64,000 nt of DNA from Flavobacterium nitrogenifigens. GTDB taxonomy: Bacteria > Bacteroidota > Bacteroidia > Flavobacteriales > Flavobacteriaceae. The stretch lies in NCBI RefSeq assembly GCF_003254565.1, contig NZ_QJRI01000178.1, positions 62,001 through 126,000 on the forward strand, in the 5' to 3' direction. The position numbers and the translations under genes are program-made. Under the pieces are notes generated by a model. That model saw nothing but the letters and a program-made list of their open reading frames with translations. It ran no database searches and had not been told where the DNA came from. This document shows positions 1 to 10,200 of this stretch, piece by piece. Each line of letters begins with the position of its first letter. Within the stretch, counting starts at the first letter, position 1.

Positions 1-1354
1 ATTTAATTTTCCAGTAGAAAAGAACTTTACATTAGAAGAAGATTCTGGCGTTAAAACATATAAGCTTAAACTGGAAGAATACACTGTTAAAAAAGATGGT
101 GTAGTTATTCCAGGAGAAATAACATGGAATCAAACTAAAGATTTATTAAGCTTTACTCCTTTTGATGTATTTCCGCCAAATTCAAATCTTGTAAGTACAG
201 TAAAAGTAAGTTTTCAAGAACTCACTAATGGAGCTTGGAAAACGGTTTATGATGATGGCCAGATTGCTACTGAAACTGAGGTTCGAAATTTTACTACAGG
301 GCTTGCTCCAAACAATATTCCTTTAACCAATATTGCATATTGTTATCCTGTAATAGACCAGAAATATGTTTATCAAAACGAATCTAAACAAGCGTATGTT
401 GTACTAAAACAAGGACAACCTTACTTGTTTGAATTAAAACAAGGACAATCTCAAAAAGCATTCTATAAAACTGGAACGGCTTCAAGTACAGGATCAATAT
501 CGTATAATAGTACTCTGAGAAAAGTAAGTGTTGATTTACCACCATTACAAACATCTAAGACTTATAATATTTCATTAATGACACTTGAAACAAAAAGTGA
601 TGCTAATAGTAATCTGAAAGAAAACTATACTAATCAGAATTTGGGTGAAAATGCAAATGTTGAAATAAAAGACAGTAAACTAGCAGAAGTTGTAACTGGT
701 GGTGATGGCGTTGAATTATTACAATATAATTTCAATACAAGCCAGTACAATAGTTTCTCTGAAAAAATGGCCGCAAAAAAACCTAAACAAACTTTGGTTG
801 AGATTATCTATTCTGATGTGCATGCTTTACAGTCACTAAACAGTTCAACTGAACCTTTTGATGAAATTGAGATTATCGGAAACGCTAAAACAATGTATGT
901 TCCTTTAATCAATGCGGAAGCAATATTAGATGATAGTTACTATAAAAATGAAATTTTCCCTTTAGTTTACCAAGGATATCCTTTAGAAAATGATTTCCAA
1001 TTTGATAGAAGCAACTCCTCTCTTGGTGTTCCTCCAACAAAAGGCGTAGAAACATTGGCATGGTACCAAGATTATATCATAAATAATCCGACAAGTTATA
1101 TGTTAAAGGAATATCTGCCTTTTCGTTATAATCTGCCATATTATTATAAAACAGATTTTGTCAATTTAAGGTATAAAGTGGTTAACAAATATTTAAATAC
1201 TTTAAATCAGCAAATGGTTACGAAGTATGATTATATCATTAATGGAAAATTCCCTTATATCAAACAAGGAACCTACAATATAAAACTGAATTACACTCTT
1301 CCTGGAGGACAATTAGGAAGCAGTTCAGTATTCACATTCAATAAATCAATTTAA
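1..1354 (+). CDS. Large unknown envelope protein, 3' part only
   Basis: The frame is open from base 2 to the TAA at 1352-1354, so the gene begins left of the window and about 450 C-terminal residues are visible. I do not recognise the family. The visible part is rich in Asn, Thr, Ser and Tyr with alternating hydrophobic residues, as in beta-sandwich extracellular proteins, and I see no transmembrane helix. It lacks an obvious T9SS sorting domain at its end. The next gene starts two bases after the stop, so the two are almost surely co-transcribed with the surface-protein genes that follow. A role in the same envelope apparatus is inference from position only. Confidence 0.75.
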   Translation, partial: FNFPVEKNFTLEEDSGVKTYKLKLEEYTVKKDGVVIPGEITWNQTKDLLSFTPFDVFPPNSNLVSTVKVSFQELTNGAWKTVYDDGQIATETEVRNFTTGLAPNNIPLTNIAYCYPVIDQKYVYQNESKQAYVVLKQGQPYLFELKQGQSQKAFYKTGTASSTGSISYNSTLRKVSVDLPPLQTSKTYNISLMTLETKSDANSNLKENYTNQNLGENANVEIKDSKLAEVVTGGDGVELLQYNFNTSQYNSFSEKMAAKKPKQTLVEIIYSDVHALQSLNSSTEPFDEIEIIGNAKTMYVPLINAEAILDDSYYKNEIFPLVYQGYPLENDFQFDRSNSSLGVPPTKGVETLAWYQDYIINNPTSYMLKEYLPFRYNLPYYYKTDFVNLRYKVVNKYLNTLNQQMVTKYDYIINGKFPYIKQGTYNIKLNYTLPGGQLGSSSVFTFNKSI

Positions 1355-1356
1355 TA

Positions 1357-3432
1357 ATGAAGTTCAAATTTTTCTTTATCCTTTCTTTAGTTTTTATTTT
1401 TTCAGGAATTGCGCAAAACAATTCTTCGAAAAAAAGCGACACTGAAAAAAAGAACGAAATCCAGGTAATTGCAAGAGTTCAAAAAGACCGCATTTTATTA
1501 CGCTGGGCAGTAAATACTCCTATTGCTTGGAAAAAATTAAATACTTACGGTTATTTAATTGAACGATTTACCGTTACGAGAGACAACAAAACTCTGGAAA
1601 AACCAGAACGTGTAGTTTTAGCTGAAGCTTTTAAACCAGAACCTGTAGAAACTTGGGAAAAGTTAATTGATGAAAATGATAATGCCGCTATTATTGCTCA
1701 AGCAATTTTTGGGGAAAGTTTTAGCGTAACTGGAGCTGATAATCTAGAATCTATTGTAAATCTTTCTGAAGAAGCAGAACAACGTTTCACATTTGCATTA
1801 TATACAGCAGATAAAGATTTTGAAGTTGCTAAAAAAGCTGGTTTAGGTTTTGAAGATAAAACTGTAAAACAAAACGAAAAATATGCCTATCGAATTTCTT
1901 CAAATGTACCCGAAAAAGAATTAAGCATTGTTTATGGAGGAGCATTTGTTAGCTTAAAAGAATATGAGCCATTACCAAAACCAATGGATCTTACGGCACA
2001 TTTTACAGACAATAGTACTATGTTAAGTTGGAATTTTAAAATTCTTGCACATGTTTATGGAAGTTACTATGTGGAACGTTCAACTGATAAAATTAATTAT
2101 AAAAGAATCACAGAAAAACCATACACAAGTTTAAGCCAAGAAAATGCAAACAATAATAGAATTTTTTATGTTGATTCTATTGCTAATAATACTTCATACA
2201 ATTATCGTATTCAAGGCATTTCTCCTTTTGGAGAGCTAGGTCCCTATTCAGAGGTTGTTTCTGGAAAAGGAAAAGCTTTATTGAAATATGTTCCGCATTT
2301 GACGGTAAAAGATTTTAAAGACGATTCTACTGTTACATTAACTTGGGAATTTCCTGAAGAAGGAAATAGTGAAATTTCTGGGTTTGAGCTTAACCGTTCT
2401 GATTACGATGATGATAAATACGTAAAAGTAATTAAAAATATTCCTGCGAAAGATCGTTCTGTAACTTATAATAAATTACTTGCTACGAATTATTTTACCA
2501 TTACAGCTGTTGGAAAAAATGGAAACAGCAGAACTTCTTTTCCGATGTTAGTTCAGCCTGTCGATTCAATTCCGCCTGCAAAACCTATTGGTCTAAAAGC
2601 CACCATTGACAGTTTGGGTGTTGTAAAATTATCATGGACTCCAAACAAAGAAAAAGACCTTTTAGGATATCGCATTTACAAAGGAAATACAGCAGAAGAA
2701 GAATTCAGTCAGCTGACAGTAAGCCCTCATGAAAAAAACACCTTTGAAGACAAAGTGATTCTTAAAAGCTTAAATAGCAAAGTATATTATAGAATTATAG
2801 CTGTAGATTACCGATATAATATGTCTCCTTTTTCAGAAACTTTAATTGTAAAAAAACCAGATGTTATTCCTCCTGCTTCTCCTGTTTTTACAAAATATGA
2901 GATAAAAGATGGAGCAGTATTTTTAGAATGGGCAAACAGCCAGAGTGAAGATGTAAAATCACATCAGCTTTACCGAAAGGAAAACGATCAAGAAAAATGG
3001 GAATTAATTTGGAATGATATAGATAAGTCTGAAAATTATCAAGATAAAAAAGCAAAAGAAGGTTCTACTTATCGATATGCCATTTATGCAAAAGATGAAA
3101 GCGGATTAGTTTCTAAGCCGTCTCCAGAAATTGCTCTATTTGTTCCAAATTATACCGTAAAACCAGCTGTCAAAGGATTTTTCGCTCAAGCAAATGTTAC
3201 TACAAAAAGCATCGACTTGTCTTGGAGCTATGATGAAGCTGGAGTAGAAAGTTTTGAAATATACAAAGCTACAAATACAGAGTCTTTACAATTAATTCAA
3301 ATGGTAAAACCAGAAACTAGAAAATTATCAGATCCAACATTAACAATTAATACAACTTATAAATACGGTATAAGAGCATTATTTAAAGACGGGAGAATGT
3401 CTAAAATGGATTTTTATACAGTGAAATTTTAA
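1357..3432 (+). CDS. Exported fibronectin type III repeat protein
   Basis: This 691-residue protein starts with a signal peptide (MKFKFFFILSLVFIFSG, cleavage near IAQ). From about residue 205 to the end it consists of roughly five fibronectin-III-like modules. Each shows the LxWxx strand and a Y-x-Y/I-x-A late strand (for example VKLSWTPNKEKDLLGYRIYK and VFLEWANSQSEDVKSHQLYR). The first 200 residues are a separate region of unknown fold. No sorting domain or membrane anchor is visible. It lies two bases after the preceding gene and four before the next, so it belongs to the operon of surface proteins. FN3 modules usually act as spacers or binding modules; a specific partner cannot be named. 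Confidence 0.85.
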   Translation: MKFKFFFILSLVFIFSGIAQNNSSKKSDTEKKNEIQVIARVQKDRILLRWAVNTPIAWKKLNTYGYLIERFTVTRDNKTLEKPERVVLAEAFKPEPVETWEKLIDENDNAAIIAQAIFGESFSVTGADNLESIVNLSEEAEQRFTFALYTADKDFEVAKKAGLGFEDKTVKQNEKYAYRISSNVPEKELSIVYGGAFVSLKEYEPLPKPMDLTAHFTDNSTMLSWNFKILAHVYGSYYVERSTDKINYKRITEKPYTSLSQENANNNRIFYVDSIANNTSYNYRIQGISPFGELGPYSEVVSGKGKALLKYVPHLTVKDFKDDSTVTLTWEFPEEGNSEISGFELNRSDYDDDKYVKVIKNIPAKDRSVTYNKLLATNYFTITAVGKNGNSRTSFPMLVQPVDSIPPAKPIGLKATIDSLGVVKLSWTPNKEKDLLGYRIYKGNTAEEEFSQLTVSPHEKNTFEDKVILKSLNSKVYYRIIAVDYRYNMSPFSETLIVKKPDVIPPASPVFTKYEIKDGAVFLEWANSQSEDVKSHQLYRKENDQEKWELIWNDIDKSENYQDKKAKEGSTYRYAIYAKDESGLVSKPSPEIALFVPNYTVKPAVKGFFAQANVTTKSIDLSWSYDEAGVESFEIYKATNTESLQLIQMVKPETRKLSDPTLTINTTYKYGIRALFKDGRMSKMDFYTVKF

Positions 3433-3436
3433 TTAA

Positions 3437-4738
3437 ATGAAAAAGTTACTCATTTTACTGCTTTTTGCATATTCATTTAAGGGATTTGGACAAACCTACT
3501 TTTTCTATCTTTCATATTCTGTACCCACACAAAAGTACTGTTGGGATGGTCAATATGGATGGCAGATTTTTGGGAATGGTAAAGTTTATAAAGAACAGAT
3601 CAAAAGTAAAACACATTTTGTTGAATATACAGAATATGACGAGTATTTTAGTGTCCCAAACTTTCAAACTTTTGGATTAACCATAAAATCAACATGCTTA
3701 TCTAAGACTGGTGTTTCTAGCTGTAGCGGGGATCAATCGAAAACAATTTCTGCAGCTACATTTATAAAAAATGGAACTGCAACTTTGTTTAGTTGTGAAG
3801 ACGAAAGATTTGCTATTGATGGTTTTAAACCTAATGTCACGATAAGTAATTCAAGTACCACTCCAAGCGAATTATGCGCTGGAGAACAGCTTAGTTTAGC
3901 TGCTTATCCTCCTGGTTTTCCTGCCGAGGCTTATCATTGGCAATATAGTTTAGATAATGCTGTTACTTGGATTGATGTTCCTCTTAATCTAAACGGAAAA
4001 CAAGTTAATGAAAAAGAAATTCTTGACATAAGTATGCAAGAATTGATTGGAGCAAACCATACAGACTACATAAATAAGCAGGTACTGTTTAGGTTAGGCT
4101 ATAGCCAAAATCGTCCTTTTACTGATCCCCTAACAATAAACTATAAGCCATGTGCTCCAGTTTTAGAATATTTCGTTTATGTTGGGCCAAAATGTTATGA
4201 TGATAATATTCAAAGCTTAGATGTTTACTTTGATAGACAACTACGAACTGGTGAACAGATACAAATAATTTATGCAAAAAATGCAAACCCAGCTATTGGA
4301 GGTATTTTTCTTCAAAATAAGGTACCTATTACAAAATTTGTATATGATGATAAGGAGCAGAAGTTTAAATACTCTTTTACAGAATTAGGAAAATTAGAAA
4401 ACAAAAATTTCTTCAATATAGAATATCAAGCAAGTGAAAATGGAATCCCAAAAGGTTATTTAGTTAGTACACAAGATCCATTTCAATATGTAAATCCTCA
4501 AAAACTGTCTTTCACTATCAGTGATCAGAAAGATCCAACTTGCGTTGGAGGAAATGATGGCTTTATTGAAATCACAATTACTAGTGGCACTCCTCCTTTT
4601 TATTTTTATAAAAATGAACAAAAAGTTACTCCAGAATATAGTAATGGGAAATATTATATTAGAAATTTAAACAAAAACAATTATAATATTCTAGTTACTG
4701 ATAAAAGTGGCTGTATAGATAAAGATGCAAATGACTAA
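3437..4738 (+). CDS. Exported protein with C-terminal SprB-type repeat, paralog 1
   Basis: A 433-residue protein with a signal peptide (MKKLLILLLFAYSFKGFGQ). The N-terminal half is unique and Cys- and Tyr-containing. A middle domain after the PCAPVLEYFV motif resembles the same region in the two following paralogs. The last 75 residues form one SprB-type repeat (TCVGGNDGFIEITITSGTPP and a late VTDKSGCIDKDAND end). The protein stops inside what would normally be a chain of repeats. It has no T9SS sorting domain of its own, so if it reaches the surface it must do so another way or stay with a partner. It is part of a tandem family with the genes at 4857 and 6104. Confidence 0.85.
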   Translation: MKKLLILLLFAYSFKGFGQTYFFYLSYSVPTQKYCWDGQYGWQIFGNGKVYKEQIKSKTHFVEYTEYDEYFSVPNFQTFGLTIKSTCLSKTGVSSCSGDQSKTISAATFIKNGTATLFSCEDERFAIDGFKPNVTISNSSTTPSELCAGEQLSLAAYPPGFPAEAYHWQYSLDNAVTWIDVPLNLNGKQVNEKEILDISMQELIGANHTDYINKQVLFRLGYSQNRPFTDPLTINYKPCAPVLEYFVYVGPKCYDDNIQSLDVYFDRQLRTGEQIQIIYAKNANPAIGGIFLQNKVPITKFVYDDKEQKFKYSFTELGKLENKNFFNIEYQASENGIPKGYLVSTQDPFQYVNPQKLSFTISDQKDPTCVGGNDGFIEITITSGTPPFYFYKNEQKVTPEYSNGKYYIRNLNKNNYNILVTDKSGCIDKDAND

Positions 4739-4742
4739 AAAG

Positions 4743-4854
4743 ATGAAAAAAAAAATTTCTGCTTGTATTTTTTCTTTTTTTTGGACTAATACAATTTTCA
4801 AATGCACAGGAGAAAAATACAAATTCATGTATCGATTTATCAGTTAACGAATAA
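4743..4854 (+). pseudogene. Collapsed fourth copy of the SprB-repeat paralog (signal peptide joined to C-terminal tip)
   Basis: Between two paralogs lies a short relic. ATG at 4743 is followed by ten A residues. If one A is removed, the frame reads as a 36-residue peptide with a normal signal peptide (FLLVFFLFFGLIQFSNAQ) joined to NSCIDLSVNE, which resembles the conserved SCIDITANDQ end of the neighbouring paralogs. The frame as written gives a meaningless product. The simplest reading is a fourth paralog that lost its middle by recombination and then drifted at the poly-A tract. Slippage at the A10 run could also let a little of the short peptide be made. I favour a relic. Confidence 0.6.
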
Positions 4855-4856
4855 GT

Positions 4857-6107
4857 ATGAAGAAATTTTACTTTACATTTTTTATTATTTTATTTATAAA
4901 CTGCAAAGTTTGTTCGCAAACGTATATTATGTATACAAATGCTGGAGATGCTGGCGGTTATACCTTTAATTATTATATAAAAGATCAATATTATTACAGA
5001 TACTGGATAAAAAAAACTGATGGAAATTTACTTTATCCAATAAAAGTAGTCAATCAATATTTAATATTTGATCAAAAACCCACTCAATTCTATTTTGATG
5101 CTTACAGACCTGAATCTTACAGTTGTAGTGGTCCATGCGGTGAAGATTGGACTTCTGGATTAGAAGCTACCAATTTTAATGCCAATTGCTATAAAGCGTC
5201 AGGCATTTCAGGTGGTCGGTCAGGTGCAGAAATCATCCCTGAATTTAGCATAATAAGCAATCAAGTACTAACACAGCCTAGTACGGATAATAGTTTCTGT
5301 GACAAAGTAAACCTTCAAGCTACGGGCTGTACGGGCACGCAGCGTTTTGTATGGGAATATCGAATTGAAGGTGGTAATTTTCAATCAACAAATATTAGTA
5401 CAGGCTTTAATCAAACATTCCAATTTAATAGGTCTACTTATGTTTCTTCAACTTATGTAGGAAACATTGACTTTCGTGTTCTTATTGATTCTGACACTAG
5501 TGTTAATGGAGAAGAAGTTTACTCAAATATTGTATCATATTATGTGAATCCATGCCCTCCTGTTTTAAACTCAGTTTCTTCAAACAATCTAACATCTTGT
5601 GTATATAAATCTGATGGCGAAGTAACATTAAACTTTGACAGAGAACTTCTAGATAACGAACAATATGAAATGGCTCTGACACATGCTGACGGTTCTGGTC
5701 TGGCTAATAAAACTATAACTAAATCTATGATGACAGCCAGTCCAAAAAGCTACACATGGAAAGGGCTAGGAATACAGTCTTATATTTTAAATTATCAAAC
5801 AAGATTAACTACAGCAAATGGCACAAGTTTAAGTCAGGCAATGAGTAAAACTTTTAAGGTGGATCCACCAACTCAGTTTAGCTATCAAATAATAACAACT
5901 CAACCAGTATGCAACAATCAACCTGGCATAATAAAAATAATTGCTTCCAATGGAACTAGCCCTTATTTCTATTCAATTGACTCAACAGCCGAAGTTGAAT
6001 TTTTATCTACTTCAGAAGATATTGCTTTACCTGCAGGAGATCATTATATAACAGTTAGAGATTCTAAAAGTTGCATCGATATAACCGCAAACGATCAAAA
6101 AATATGA
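4857..6107 (+). CDS. Exported protein with C-terminal SprB-type repeat, paralog 2
   Basis: A 416-residue protein with a signal peptide (MKKFYFTFFIILFINCKVCSQ). It has the layout of its neighbours: a variable, Cys-rich N-terminal domain, a middle domain opening with NPCPPVLNSV, and a final SprB-type repeat ending SCIDITANDQKI. Its stop TGA overlaps the next start as ATGA, which indicates translational coupling. Its C-terminal dozen residues are identical to those of the next paralog, a sign of recent duplication or gene conversion at the ends while the N-terminal domains diverged. Function unknown; the variable N-terminal part may be a recognition domain. Confidence 0.85.
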   Translation: MKKFYFTFFIILFINCKVCSQTYIMYTNAGDAGGYTFNYYIKDQYYYRYWIKKTDGNLLYPIKVVNQYLIFDQKPTQFYFDAYRPESYSCSGPCGEDWTSGLEATNFNANCYKASGISGGRSGAEIIPEFSIISNQVLTQPSTDNSFCDKVNLQATGCTGTQRFVWEYRIEGGNFQSTNISTGFNQTFQFNRSTYVSSTYVGNIDFRVLIDSDTSVNGEEVYSNIVSYYVNPCPPVLNSVSSNNLTSCVYKSDGEVTLNFDRELLDNEQYEMALTHADGSGLANKTITKSMMTASPKSYTWKGLGIQSYILNYQTRLTTANGTSLSQAMSKTFKVDPPTQFSYQIITTQPVCNNQPGIIKIIASNGTSPYFYSIDSTAEVEFLSTSEDIALPAGDHYITVRDSKSCIDITANDQKI

Positions 6108-7279
6108 AGAAACTTTACTTACTATTTTTTATGATTTTATGTTCGCTTAGCAATATAAATGCTCAGACGGAGTATGGGATATTATTTGTATCAGATATTA
6201 ATCCTCGTGAAGAGTTGGAACAAACTGTTGGTTCACACCAGATCAATTTCAGTAATCAAATGTTAGATTTTTATCCTAATGATATGTATACTCCGATTTT
6301 AAGGCAAGACTTCTTTTATGTATCTCCTATTGATAATAAAATCAATTTTTATTTCGCTAGTGAACATCGAGGATGTTATATAACTCAAAATCCAGTATAT
6401 GATGTTTTAAGTCCTAATAATAGTAATAATGGAAGTGAAGTATATTTTTTAGGTTGTTTTGCTTCAACAATTCCTTATTTAATTCATTTATTCCCATCCG
6501 GAAAAACAAGTTACTGCGCAGAAGAGACAATCGAATTAAATAATGGATGGAATTGGCAGTATAAATTTGACAGTGAAAATTGGCAAGATTTTCCAGCTTC
6601 ATATCAAGAACAAAGAAGTGCTTATTTCAAACTAAGCGACTTGCCGGGCTATAATAACAAATCAGTAGTACATTTCCGAACTGGTTATCATTCTCAATAT
6701 ACAAATACGGTAACATATAATATAATACCATGCTCTCCAAAAATAACATCTGTTTCAGAGGAAAACTATACTTCTTGTGTTTATAGTAACGACGGAACAG
6801 TAAATGTAGTTTTCTCAAGAGAATTAATGCAAAATGAGAGTTTCAGATTTAGTTTCTTTTATAAAAATGGTGCACAAATTCCCGATCCACAGATTTTAGT
6901 CGATCCTCAAAATGCAAAAAAATATACTTTTTCGGGTTTGGCACAAGGAGAATATTACTTCAAATATCAAACTTTTATTGGAACTCAGGAAAGCAGTGTA
7001 AACGAACCTCCCAATCCTTCATTTAAAATATTGCCCCCTTTAAGTGAATTTAAATTTGAAATTGCAGAAACACAGCCTGCATGTAATGGCGAAAAGGGGA
7101 AAATACAAATAAAAGCTACTGGTGGTCAAAGTCCATATACTTATAAAATAGATTCTGGTCCTGAAATAGAATTTGAATCTATAACAAATGAAATTACTGT
7201 TCCCCAAGGGACTTATTATATTAAAGTTACTGACAAAAAAACTTGCATAGATATAACTGCAAATGATCAAAAAATATGA
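6104..7279 (+). CDS. Exported protein with C-terminal SprB-type repeat, paralog 3
   Basis: A 391-residue protein. I place the start at the ATG at 6104, which overlaps the previous stop as ATGA and opens a clean signal peptide (MKKLYLLFFMILCSLSNINAQ); the in-frame TTG at 6071 lies inside the preceding gene. It has a variable N-terminal domain, a middle domain starting near IPCSPKITSV with the TSCVYSNDGTV motif shared with paralog 2 (TSCVYKSDGEV), and a last SprB-type repeat ending TCIDITANDQKI. Its stop overlaps the start of the giant SprB-like gene by ATGA in exactly the same way. No sorting domain is present. Confidence 0.85.
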   Translation: MKKLYLLFFMILCSLSNINAQTEYGILFVSDINPREELEQTVGSHQINFSNQMLDFYPNDMYTPILRQDFFYVSPIDNKINFYFASEHRGCYITQNPVYDVLSPNNSNNGSEVYFLGCFASTIPYLIHLFPSGKTSYCAEETIELNNGWNWQYKFDSENWQDFPASYQEQRSAYFKLSDLPGYNNKSVVHFRTGYHSQYTNTVTYNIIPCSPKITSVSEENYTSCVYSNDGTVNVVFSRELMQNESFRFSFFYKNGAQIPDPQILVDPQNAKKYTFSGLAQGEYYFKYQTFIGTQESSVNEPPNPSFKILPPLSEFKFEIAETQPACNGEKGKIQIKATGGQSPYTYKIDSGPEIEFESITNEITVPQGTYYIKVTDKKTCIDITANDQKI

Positions 7280-10200
7280 AAAAAAATATACTCTTTTTTT
7301 TATTGTTAACATCATTTTTAACTTATTCTCAAACTCAAACAGGAATTAAGAGAGTTGTTATTGATAATCCTGCTGCTATTGTTATCAATGGTACAGCAAA
7401 TGCTGCTTCTGGAAAGGGACTCGCAAACGGCTCTATAGCCTTATTACCTATTACTGGAGGAACGACAAACGGAGCGGGTACCTATACATATAGCTGGTCT
7501 AAAGATGATGATGTTAGCTTTTCGGCTACTACACGTGACATTTCAGGATTAAAAGCTGGAACCTACACAGTGACAGTGACAGAAAACAAGGTATGTTCTG
7601 CAGTAAAAGAATTTAAAGTTGGAGAACCTCTATATGAACTAAAAGTAAGTACTAGCGAAGCGGTTATCAATGGATGTTTTGGAGGAACAAGTACCTTAAC
7701 AGCAATCGCCACTGGTGGTACTTTAGAAGAGGAAGGAGTCTATACGTACACTTGGAGCATAACCTATCTTGATGGTACAAATGAAACCAAATACGGTAAT
7801 GTTGTGACAGGTGCAGCAGGTCAATATAACTTAGATGTAACTGATAATGCAACTCCCCAAAACCATGCTTACAATAATGTGACTGTCACTCATAATACAC
7901 AAATAATTGTTAAGCATAAAGAAACGGATGCAAAATGTTTTGGAGGTGATGATGGTAAAATTACATTTGACATTTCAGGAGGAAAACCTTTATCAAATGG
8001 AGGATATACGATTATTATATCAACCGATACAGCTCAACAAAATTTAATTTCGGATGCAACTAAACTAAAAGAAGGAGACTATTATTTTACAGTTACTGAT
8101 GATTCAGGATGTAAATTTTCAACTAAACCAACCTATTTTTATATTGGAGAACCTCAAACAAAAGTTTCTATTAATCCAACTATTGTGCAAACCCAGCCTT
8201 CTACTCCAACAACATTTGATGGGAAAATAAAAGTTTCTGGAATGGGCGGTACTCCAGGATACACTTATACATGGTACAAAGGAAATACCCTAATTGATCC
8301 AGATTCTGACCAGAACGGTGAAGCAGTTGGCCTTGATAATGGAACTTATCATGTTATTATAACAGATACAAATGGATGCGATTTTACTAGCGATAATTTG
8401 GTACTTAATGCTTTAGCTGTAACAATTGATGATCATACAGATATTATGTGCGTTGGAGATTCTTCTGGTAGTATTACAGCAAGAGCTTATGGAGGCTCAG
8501 GATCTGGATATACTTATAAATGGTATAAAATGAATGGTACTGTTGAAGTTCCTCAAGGAATAACAACAGCCGTAATTACTAATATATCTTCCGGAACTTA
8601 CAGAGTAAGAGTTAACGAAGGACAAACTCCTTCAACATATATCGATTATACTCTTACACAGCCAGCTAAATCTCTGGATGTCACTTATACTAAGGCTGAT
8701 CCAGATTGTTTTGGAGGAAATAATGGTAATATTACATTGGACGTTTCTGGCGGAACAATAGGAAGTGGTTACACTTATTTATGGAGTAATGGAAGTACGG
8801 CGAAAAATCAAACTACTTTAACTGCTGGAACTTATTCGGTAACTGTAAAAGATGCTAACAATTGTCCTTTTACAATAAATGGAATTGTTATCGGTCAGCC
8901 TACTGCTATTAATATTCCGACACCTTCAATAACAAATGTTGCTATATATGGACAAAGTACTGGGGCTATTACTCTTAATACTATAACTGGAGGAACTCCA
9001 AATAATGGAAATTATACATATAATTGGACATACGACAAAGACAATGCATTTTTAAGAACTACAAAAGATATTTCTGGACTCAAAGCTGGTAAATATACTT
9101 TGGCAGTAACAGATAGTAAATCATGTATTGCTACACAAACGTACACGATTGCAGAAAATCCAGAATTAATCGTTTCTTTAAATGAAACTAAATCTATTTT
9201 GTGCAATGGAAACACTAATGGAGAAATAACAGCTACTGTTAACGGGGGAGTTGCCAACTACATCTACAAATGGTATAAAAATGGATCTTTAGTTGCTGGA
9301 AACACTAATGTTCTTCCGAACTTAGGCTTTGGAAAATATAAAGTAATTGTAAGTGACAATGTAGGTGCGACAAAAGAAAGTACTGAACTTGACCTTGTAC
9401 AGCCTAATGAATTAGCCGCTACGCTAACTTCAAGCACACCTGTTTTATGTTACGGCAACGATACTGGAGCAATTAATATTACGACTACAGGAGGAACTCT
9501 ACCTTATTCATTTGCATGGAAAAAAGATAATATAGCTTATGCAACAACAGAAGACTTGACAGGGCTTACAGCAGCAATTTATAGTTTAGTGATTACAGAT
9601 AAAAACGGATGTACAGCGGTATTAAACAACATTACAATAACCCAGCCTACAGCCCCACTGACTATAAACGACATCGAAGTGAAAGACTTAACTGGTTTTG
9701 AAACCAAAAATGGTGTTATTGAAGTTAATATTGCGGGCGGTACAGCAAATTACACTTATGCTTGGAGGGTAAAAGGAACAACTCCAGTTATTGGAACTTC
9801 AAAATTATTAGATCAGCTAACAATTGGAACGTATGTACTTACTGTTACAGATCAAAATAATTGTTCCATTACTAAAGAATATACATTAGTTCAACCACCT
9901 AGATTAGATATTACTGCTATCACAATGACTCCAAATACAGAAGTAAAATGTTTTGGAGACACAACTGCAGAATTAACCGCAACAGTAACTGGTGGTGTAC
10001 CTGCTTATATATATAAATGGTATAATGCTTTAGCTCCAACTATAATATTATCAGCAACAAACAAAGTTTCTAATTTAGGAGCTGGAAAATACATTGTTTC
10101 AGTAACAGACCAAAACAGTAACGTATTATATGGAACAAACGAATATACTATTACACAACCAAATCCATTAGCAATTGCTAATACAAAAACAGAGGTTTCT

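Noticed and set aside
425..430. TTG at 425 as the start of the first gene
   Set aside because: The same frame is open and protein-like from base 2, so the gene is cut by the window edge.
6071..6103. TTG at 6071 as start of paralog 3
   Set aside because: It lies inside paralog 2, and the ATG at 6104 gives a clean signal peptide and the ATGA overlap also seen at the next junction.
4857..7279. The paralogs and the giant protein as one gene broken by frameshifts
   Set aside because: Each frame begins with its own Lys-rich signal peptide and the joins are regular ATGA overlaps.
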